Part shown: piece after piece, positions 62,835 through 64,000 of the stretch
How positions within the stretch are numbered: position 1 is the stretch's first letter
Layout of the letters: the number at the start of each line of letters is the position of its first letter
NCBI RefSeq assembly: GCF_016746085.1
Contig: NZ_JAERTZ010000021.1
Coordinates: 58,101 to 122,100 of the forward strand
Direction: 5' to 3'
DNA length: 64,000 nucleotides
Source of the DNA: Zobellella iuensis
GTDB taxonomy: Bacteria; Pseudomonadota; Gammaproteobacteria; Enterobacterales; Aeromonadaceae
Notes under the pieces: model-generated
Told to the model about the DNA's origin: nothing
What the model saw: the letters and a program-made list of their open reading frames with translations, nothing else
The model's database searches: none
Program-made: the position numbers and the translations under genes

Positions 62835-64000
62835 TCACGAGCGCAACACCGGCTCCAGCGGCCAGTAGCAGAAGCGGACTTCTCCCGCGCCGCCCCAGCG
62901 GATTTCGGGGTTGGCCCCCGGGAAATAACGGGCCGACATCGTCGCTTCCCCGCCGTTGATAAAGAGCTCGATGCTGGAGCTGTCGAGCAGCAGCCGCAGC
63001 GCCGTCACCGGTCCGCGCCAGCGCCGGCTTTCCCATTCGCCGCTGCGCCAGTTCAGCCGCCTGAGCTCAAGGCCGCCGGCATTGAGCTCCAGCACCGCCG
63101 CCTGCCCCAGGTAGAGCCGCACCTCGCCGCTGATGCCGAGTTCCAGTTCGGCCCGGCCGCCCTGCAGCCGGGGCGCCTGCACCGCCAGCCCCTGCCAGTC
63201 CAGCTTCTCGCCGCGCAGGGCGGCCAGCTCAGGTACCGGGTTCTGGTACAGCTTTCCCTCACGCCAGCTTAACACCCGCGGGCAACTGAGCTGGTTCATC
63301 CAGCCGTATTCCCGGCTGGGCTGGGTGGCTTCGTTGTCGTCGGGCAGGCCAAGCCAGCCGATCAGCAGGCGCCGGCCCTGGTCGTCCAGGGTGGTTTGCG
63401 GGGCATAGAATTCGAAGCCCAGATCCAGCTCATGGAAATCGCCGTGGGCCAGGCGCCCGCTGTGCCAGTCCAGCTCGCCGGCCAGCCAGCCGCACTGGTA
63501 CAGGTTCTGGTAGCGCTCGGCCTCGGCCGGCAGGCCCTGGGGGCAGCAGATCAGCACCTGGCGGCCACCGAGTTCGAACAGATCCGGGCATTCCCACATA
63601 TAGCCGAACTCGCCGATATTCCCCTCGCCACTGCCGGCCAGTACCCCGGTTTGCTGCCAGTGGTGCAGATTTGGGCTCTGGTAGAGCAGCACCTTGCCCT
63701 GGCCGTCTTCGCTCTGGGCCGCCAGCACCATCCACCAGCGCCCGTCGTGCCACCATACCTTGGGGTCCCGCACATGGCCGGTATAGCCCTCTGGCAACTC
63801 CAGCACCGGGCCCAGCTTCTCGAACTCGCCGAATTCCCGCTCCACCGCCAGGCACTGGAAGGCGGTGCGCCGTTCCCGGTCGTATTTGACGTTGCCGGTG
63901 TAGATCAGGGTCAGCTCGCCGTTGTTGTCCACCGCCGAGCCGGAGTAGCAGCCGTTGCGCTCGTAGTCCTCGGTGGGCGCCAGGGCCAGGCCCAGGTGCC
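62835..64000 (-). CDS. GH32 sucrose-6-phosphate hydrolase / sucrase (5' end outside window)
   Basis: The frame is open to base 64000, so the N-terminus with the first catalytic Asp motif lies outside. Visible GH32 motifs are GHVRDPKVW (transition-state Asp) and MWECPDLF (acid/base Glu), followed by the C-terminal beta-sandwich ending GAGEVRFCYWPLEPVLRS. It hydrolyses sucrose or its 6-phosphate. High GC marks a return to host DNA. A LacI-type regulator lies at 50-51 kb, but direct control is not shown. Confidence 0.92.
   Translation of the reverse strand, partial: HLGLALAPTEDYERNGCYSGSAVDNNGELTLIYTGNVKYDRERRTAFQCLAVEREFGEFEKLGPVLELPEGYTGHVRDPKVWWHDGRWWMVLAAQSEDGQGKVLLYQSPNLHHWQQTGVLAGSGEGNIGEFGYMWECPDLFELGGRQVLICCPQGLPAEAERYQNLYQCGWLAGELDWHSGRLAHGDFHELDLGFEFYAPQTTLDDQGRRLLIGWLGLPDDNEATQPSREYGWMNQLSCPRVLSWREGKLYQNPVPELAALRGEKLDWQGLAVQAPRLQGGRAELELGISGEVRLYLGQAAVLELNAGGLELRRLNWRSGEWESRRWRGPVTALRLLLDSSSIELFINGGEATMSARYFPGANPEIRWGGAGEVRFCYWPLEPVLRS

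Overview
The window is 64 kb of mostly GC-rich bacterial DNA. BCCT and sodium/solute carriers, GbdR-type and PutR-type regulators, a 465-residue AsnRS, a Cra/FruR-like LacI protein and long families of GC-rich palindromic repeats point to a gammaproteobacterium, perhaps an aerobic marine or saline member of the Aeromonadales such as Zobellella or Oceanimonas. That placement is inference. No rRNA, tRNA, CRISPR array or intact insertion sequence was seen.

The main theme is methylated-amine catabolism converging on sarcosine. (1) At 1-5.4 kb a Rieske oxygenase of the quaternary-ammonium type, an aldehyde dehydrogenase and a rubredoxin-rubredoxin reductase form one operon, divergent from a BCCT carrier. 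(2) At 20-30 kb lie a basic amino acid binding protein, an SSS symporter with a 39-residue partner, creatininase, a BCCT carrier and creatinase. The symporter and creatinase share a nearly identical upstream control region. (3) At 36-48 kb lies the complete dimethylglycine operon (dipeptidase, DUF5943 protein, dgcA, dgcB, etfA, etfB), followed by a GbdR-type AraC regulator and a third BCCT carrier. Proline catabolism (putA/putR) is at 51-56 kb. An unusual molybdenum oxidoreductase fused to a flavin/iron-sulfur reductase sits beside it with an ornithine cyclodeaminase-family protein and a fatty-acid carrier.

Other blocks are a LysR gene with decayed AraC and ATPase remnants and a CynX-type MFS gene (5.8-8.4 kb), an ankyrin protein, a marR-MATE operon, a Fur-box-preceded iron ABC importer with an MFS gene (12.2-17 kb), a DEAD-box helicase, small envelope proteins and a window-truncated GH32 sucrase at the right end.

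The standout region is 30.7-36.4 kb, an AT-rich defence island. It carries an OLD-type ATPase/TOPRIM nuclease, a 92-residue protein, a DRT2-type antiviral reverse transcriptase and an unknown 291-residue protein, with attC-like sites between modules. Just upstream of the reverse transcriptase is a structured non-coding RNA region. It contains two identical TAACA motifs exactly 120 bases apart. Its antisense strand is stop-free for 240 bases and carries a perfect GGAGG ribosome site before an ATG. Joining the two TAACA sites would create a TTGACA-17-TATGCT promoter and an endless reading frame with a 40-residue repeat, the hallmark of the DRT2 Neo mechanism.
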